DNA of 25,431 nt from Lachnospiraceae bacterium UBA7060. GTDB taxonomy: Bacteria > Bacillota > Clostridia > Lachnospirales > Lachnospiraceae. The DNA lies in NCBI GenBank assembly GCA_002493835.1, contig DLAA01000177.1:1-25431 (forward strand), written 5' to 3'. Positions 23,246 to 25,431 of this stretch are shown piece by piece (positions within the stretch are counted from its first letter, which is position 1; the number at the start of each line of letters is the position of its first letter). The position numbers and the translations under genes are program-made. The notes beneath the pieces were generated by a model that saw only the letters and a program-made list of their open reading frames with translations, was not told the DNA's origin and made no database searches.

Positions 23246-23267
23246 GTACTGTTCAGTACGGTTTTTA
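23246..23267 (+). terminator. Weak terminator after the isomerase gene
   Basis: GTACT-GTTC-AGTAC (23246-23259) followed by GGTTTTTATAA. The stem is only 5-6 bp, so termination may be partial. It lies at the probable edge of the integrative element. Confidence 0.4.
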
Positions 23268-23276
23268 TAAAATTTG

Positions 23277-23300
23277 TTGTCAAAATTATTGTCAATTTTT
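23277..23300. repeat. Adjacent 12-bp direct repeats at the presumed element end
   Basis: TTGTCAAAATTA (23277-23288) is followed immediately by TTGTCAATTTTT (23289-23300), sharing TTGTCAA and three later positions. They lie between the isomerase and integrase genes, where an attachment site and integrase-binding sites are expected. The crossover point cannot be fixed because the other end of the element is outside the window. Confidence 0.4.
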
Positions 23301-23350
23301 ATCTTGAAAAACAGCGTTAGACACTCCCTTGAAGATATTAAATTGCAATG

Positions 23351-24583
23351 TTAAAAGATTTTTAGGTTCTTGGACAGTTCGTCCAATGCCTGCTTTTTCT
23401 TTTCCTCCGTAGCTTTGGCATATATATCCATCGTTATGGAGATGTTTGCGTGACCCATTATCTCCTGAATTACCTTGATGTTTGTTTCATTTTCGCAAAA
23501 CCGTGTGCAAAACGTATGGCGAAAAACGTGGCAACTGAAGTGAGGGATGATAATGGGTTCTCTGTTTTCTTCCTGAGCTTTTTGCTCTTCCTCTTTGTTG
23601 CACCATCTTGTTATTGTGTCGATTGCTCTGTTAATTGCCTCTGGGGAGCGCAGCCTACCTTCCTCATTCACAAATATAAATCCGGTCATGCCGCTTATTG
23701 TAGGAGTCGGGAAACCTCTTTCCTGCTGTACCTTATATTCCACTTTCAAAGCATCATATACCTGATCAATCATGGGAATATCCCTAATGCCTGCCTTTGT
23801 TTTTGGCTCCGTAATCATCCATTGTGCTTTATCGTCTGTTCCCGGACGGTACTTAGCCGCGTGGGTAATATGAATAATGCGATTTTCAAAATCGACATCA
23901 TCCCATCGCAATCCTAACGCTTCCCCCATACGACAGCCTGTGCCAAGATAAAAAGTAAATAATGGCACATACTTCACATGAACAGGGTCATTGGCAGTAA
24001 AATTCATAAATTTTTGCTGTTGCACCCTCGTCAAAGGGTCTTTTGTTTCTCGCGAATACCCTGTTTTTTTCTTTACCTGTGCCATGATCCCATGCGTCGG
24101 GTTCTGCCGGATAATTTCGTCTTTAATCGCCATCTCAAATACAGAGTGAAGCACAATATGGATATACTCAACAGTACGGACTTTAAGCTGTTTTTCCTCA
24201 ATCAGATAGAAATAAAAATGAACCATATCCGCATATCTGAGGTCTACCAGCTTTTTCTTTCCCAACATTTCTCCCACATAATGCCAATAAAGATATTTGT
24301 ATGTATGAAATGTGTTAGGACGCAAATCGTATTTCGTAGCAATATAGCGTTCAAACATCTTATTCAGCGTAATATTACGGGCTTTTGCCGAATCAATTCC
24401 GTCAAACTGATCTTTCATTAACTCCTGTTCTTTCTTTCGGAGATCCGCTAGATCATTTGCATAAACGCTTCTACGTTTCCCATATGTATCCGTATAGGTA
24501 TAAACATACCTCTTATCAGATACACGTTGGCATTCCCCTTTCCAAAGCGCTCTCCCTTTAAGGTCTTTTCTTGCTTTTGCCAT
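23351..24583 (-). CDS. int: Tyrosine-type site-specific integrase
   Basis: A 410-residue tyrosine recombinase of the Tn916/ICE-phage type. Residues 1-60 form the N-terminal arm-binding domain (RALWKGECQRVSDKRYVYTY), about 70-170 the core-binding SAM-like domain, and 185-400 the catalytic domain. The catalytic residues are in GTGCRMGEALGLRW (Arg218), HVFRHTF (His352, Arg355), GHANI (His378) and the nucleophile MDIYAKA (Tyr388), all intact. It catalyses integration and, with an excisionase, excision. AAGGAG lies a few bases before the ATG. The gene is the outermost of the element, transcribed toward the presumed attachment site, with the two small genes upstream on the same strand. Confidence 0.95.
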   Translation of the reverse strand: MAKARKDLKGRALWKGECQRVSDKRYVYTYTDTYGKRRSVYANDLADLRKKEQELMKDQFDGIDSAKARNITLNKMFERYIATKYDLRPNTFHTYKYLYWHYVGEMLGKKKLVDLRYADMVHFYFYLIEEKQLKVRTVEYIHIVLHSVFEMAIKDEIIRQNPTHGIMAQVKKKTGYSRETKDPLTRVQQQKFMNFTANDPVHVKYVPLFTFYLGTGCRMGEALGLRWDDVDFENRIIHITHAAKYRPGTDDKAQWMITEPKTKAGIRDIPMIDQVYDALKVEYKVQQERGFPTPTISGMTGFIFVNEEGRLRSPEAINRAIDTITRWCNKEEEQKAQEENREPIIIPHFSCHVFRHTFCTRFCENETNIKVIQEIMGHANISITMDIYAKATEEKKKQALDELSKNLKIF

Positions 24584-24622
24584 GCTTCTCCTTCCTAATC
24601 TTCAAGAAAGAGAGTTTGCAAG

Positions 24623-24805
24623 TCAGAGTTCGGCTTTCTGATATTGTTGGTATAACAAATCTAAGCCTTTCTCAATAGCTTCTGTTTGGGTTAAATTATG
24701 TTCAGAGGCAAATCGTTTCAGTTTCTCATAATCTTCTTCTTTCATTCGGAAGCCTGCAGAAACTTTTCTTGGGGATGCAACTTTTGGTCTCCCCATTTTT
24801 GCCAT
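24623..24805 (-). CDS. Small ribbon-helix-helix-like DNA-binding protein
   Basis: A 60-residue protein: basic GRPKVASPRKVSAGFRM, then EEDYEKLKRFASEHNLTQTEAIEKGLDLL, the strand-helix-helix pattern of CopG/Arc-type regulators. It is probably a regulator of the integrative element, possibly of int or of itself; its promoter lies within a large inverted repeat (24841-24885). The ATG at 24805 has AGGAGGT nine bases upstream, so the ten-codon extension is not used. It ends 39 bp before the int start, so int is probably co-transcribed. The fold assignment rests on pattern and size, not on a conserved catalytic residue. Confidence 0.75.
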   Translation of the reverse strand: MAKMGRPKVASPRKVSAGFRMKEEDYEKLKRFASEHNLTQTEAIEKGLDLLYQQYQKAEL

Positions 24806-24835
24806 TGAATTTTTACCTCCTTCCTCTTTTCCCAT

Positions 24836-24864
24836 ATTATACTAATCGCAGAACAATAAGTCAA
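24836..24864 (-). promoter_or_regulatory. Promoter of the small regulator and int genes
   Basis: TTGACT (24859-24864) and consensus TATAAT (24836-24841) on the minus strand with a 17-bp spacer, giving a leader of about 25 nt before the small regulator ATG. Confidence 0.85.
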
Positions 24865-24885
24865 TATATATGTTCTGCAATTAGT
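24841..24885. promoter_or_regulatory. 15-bp inverted repeat spanning the promoter, operator candidate
   Basis: ACTAATCGCAGAACA (24841-24855) is mirrored by TGTTCTGCAATTAGT (24871-24885) with one mismatch and a 15-bp gap. The -35 is inside the gap and the -10 touches one arm, an ideal place for a repressor. In minus-strand RNA the mismatch becomes G-U, so the same sequence would also form a full hairpin at the end of the DUF6462-like transcript; there is no T-run. Confidence 0.6.
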
Positions 24886-24903
24886 AATTTTATCTTCGCA
24901 AAC

Positions 24904-25155
24904 TCACTTTCCATAATTATTTCTACTACTCATACGAAAAGTTTCTAAATATTCCTCAAATACATCACAGTTCACTAACACCATTTTACCTATCTTATAT
25001 TTTGCACCCGCTTCCTCTGCCAAATCTTCAAAACTGCTCTGGCTCATATCATAAAGCTCCGCACCTGTTTTATATCTTACAAACCGTTTTCTTCCGTATT
25101 TCTCTTTAACTACATTTATTACCTCAATTTTTTTCAAATTATCTGAATTTTTCAT
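24904..25155 (-). CDS. DUF6462-like small protein, possible excisionase-type factor
   Basis: An 83-residue protein. From RKRFVRYKTGAELYDMSQSSFEDLAEEAGAKYKIGKMVLVN to FEEYLETFRM it reads as a winged-helix excisionase-like domain and matches my memory of DUF6462, a family found in integrative elements of clostridia. Such proteins are positioned next to int genes and may direct excision or regulate transfer; direct evidence is absent. AAGGAG lies four bases before the ATG. A 56-nt hairpin sits in its leader, and an upstream open frame ends in a TGA overlapping its ATG. The family name is moderately secure; the function is inference. Confidence 0.65.
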   Translation of the reverse strand: MKNSDNLKKIEVINVVKEKYGRKRFVRYKTGAELYDMSQSSFEDLAEEAGAKYKIGKMVLVNCDVFEEYLETFRMSSRNNYGK

Positions 25156-25173
25156 ATCACTCCTTCCTTGATA

Positions 25174-25229
25174 TTATCTACCGATAAAAAGGCAGGCAGT
25201 AAAAGTCCTACCCTTTTATCGGCAGATAA
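25174..25229 (-). ncRNA. 23-bp leader hairpin upstream of the DUF6462-like gene
   Basis: Arms 25174-25196 and 25207-25229 pair along all 23 positions in minus-strand RNA, with a 10-nt loop (ACTTTTACTG). Four positions are G-U pairs there and would be A-C mismatches in plus-strand RNA, indicating that the transcribed form is the minus strand. It ends about 18 bases before the start codon and leaves the AAGGAG free. It may be an attenuator, a processing site or a stabiliser of the element's transcript; I recognise no known riboswitch in it. Confidence 0.6.
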
Positions 25230-25344
25230 CGACCACTCAAAAAATGCATACGGGTGACAGCTCATTACACTGTCCACATCGGTATCGCACCGTCATTCCA
25301 AATTGACCGGATCACAGACCACTCTGCAACCGGAAGTATCATTA

Positions 25345-25431
25345 TCAAAGATGTGCCTCATTGCCCCATGTAACTGCTACACTTTTTGCCAGACATTCAT
25401 CGCTCACTGCCTTAGCTTCAATACCAGATTT
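25345..25431 (-). CDS. Possible 3' end of an unidentified gene, cut by the window edge
   Basis: The only minus-strand frame open to the window edge encodes 28 residues (KSGIEAKAVSDECLAK...) before TGA at 25345-25347. It would be the next gene of the integrative element. The piece is too short to recognise a family, and chance openness over 28 codons cannot be excluded. The stretch 25230-25344 beyond it contains no convincing gene, only short frames. Confidence 0.3.
   Translation of the reverse strand, partial: KSGIEAKAVSDECLAKSVAVTWGNEAHL

Overview
The window looks like a chromosomal stretch of a Lachnospiraceae-type clostridium (Bacillota). The grounds are families known mainly from that group (DUF6465, DUF4474, an Amt transporter carrying a fused P-II domain), strong purine-rich Shine-Dalgarno sites, good TTGACA/TATAAT promoters with 17-18 bp spacers, and frequent TTG/GTG starts. 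The organism assignment is inference from gene families; there is no rRNA or tRNA in the window.

Layout. 1-180: a 28-bp direct repeat pair flanking two palindromes, then a terminator. 180-3799, all on the minus strand: DUF6465 protein, undecaprenyl-diphosphatase (uppP), patatin-like lipase and a PLP aminotransferase; the last three are closely spaced and may be co-transcribed. 3989-6819, plus strand: AEC-family efflux carrier, then a tightly coupled DUF4474 / metallophosphoesterase pair whose second gene contains a perfect 32-bp terminator-like palindrome. 6800-8215: pyruvate kinase (minus), overlapping the phosphoesterase tail to tail. 8411-10294: membrane-anchored CotH-kinase-family protein (plus).

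10365-18227 is a coherent sugar-use locus on the minus strand. An AraC-type regulator is followed by a lipoprotein solute-binding protein, two ABC permeases and a 1022-residue GH2 beta-galactosidase. The simplest reading is uptake of a beta-galactoside and its hydrolysis inside the cell. No ABC ATPase is encoded here, so a shared MsmK-type ATPase is presumably used. Between the binding-protein and permease genes lie a two-unit structured repeat and an intrinsic terminator, which should set binding protein above permease and enzyme.

18593-22529, minus strand: ammonium channel with a fused P-II domain (strong promoter, a leader with two hairpins, strong terminator), a DMT/EamA transporter and a GNAT acetyltransferase. 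A cyclophilin-type peptidyl-prolyl isomerase (22698-23219, plus) is divergent from these.

23351-25431 is visibly more A/T-rich and is the edge of an integrative element: tyrosine integrase, a ribbon-helix-helix-like small protein and a DUF6462-like small protein, all reading toward the isomerase gene. Large hairpins occupy the control regions. The element continues beyond the window, so its type (ICE, transposon or prophage) cannot be settled. The strongest unexplained signals are the intragenic palindrome, the structured repeats, the element's leader RNA, and the altered T-loop of the fused P-II domain.
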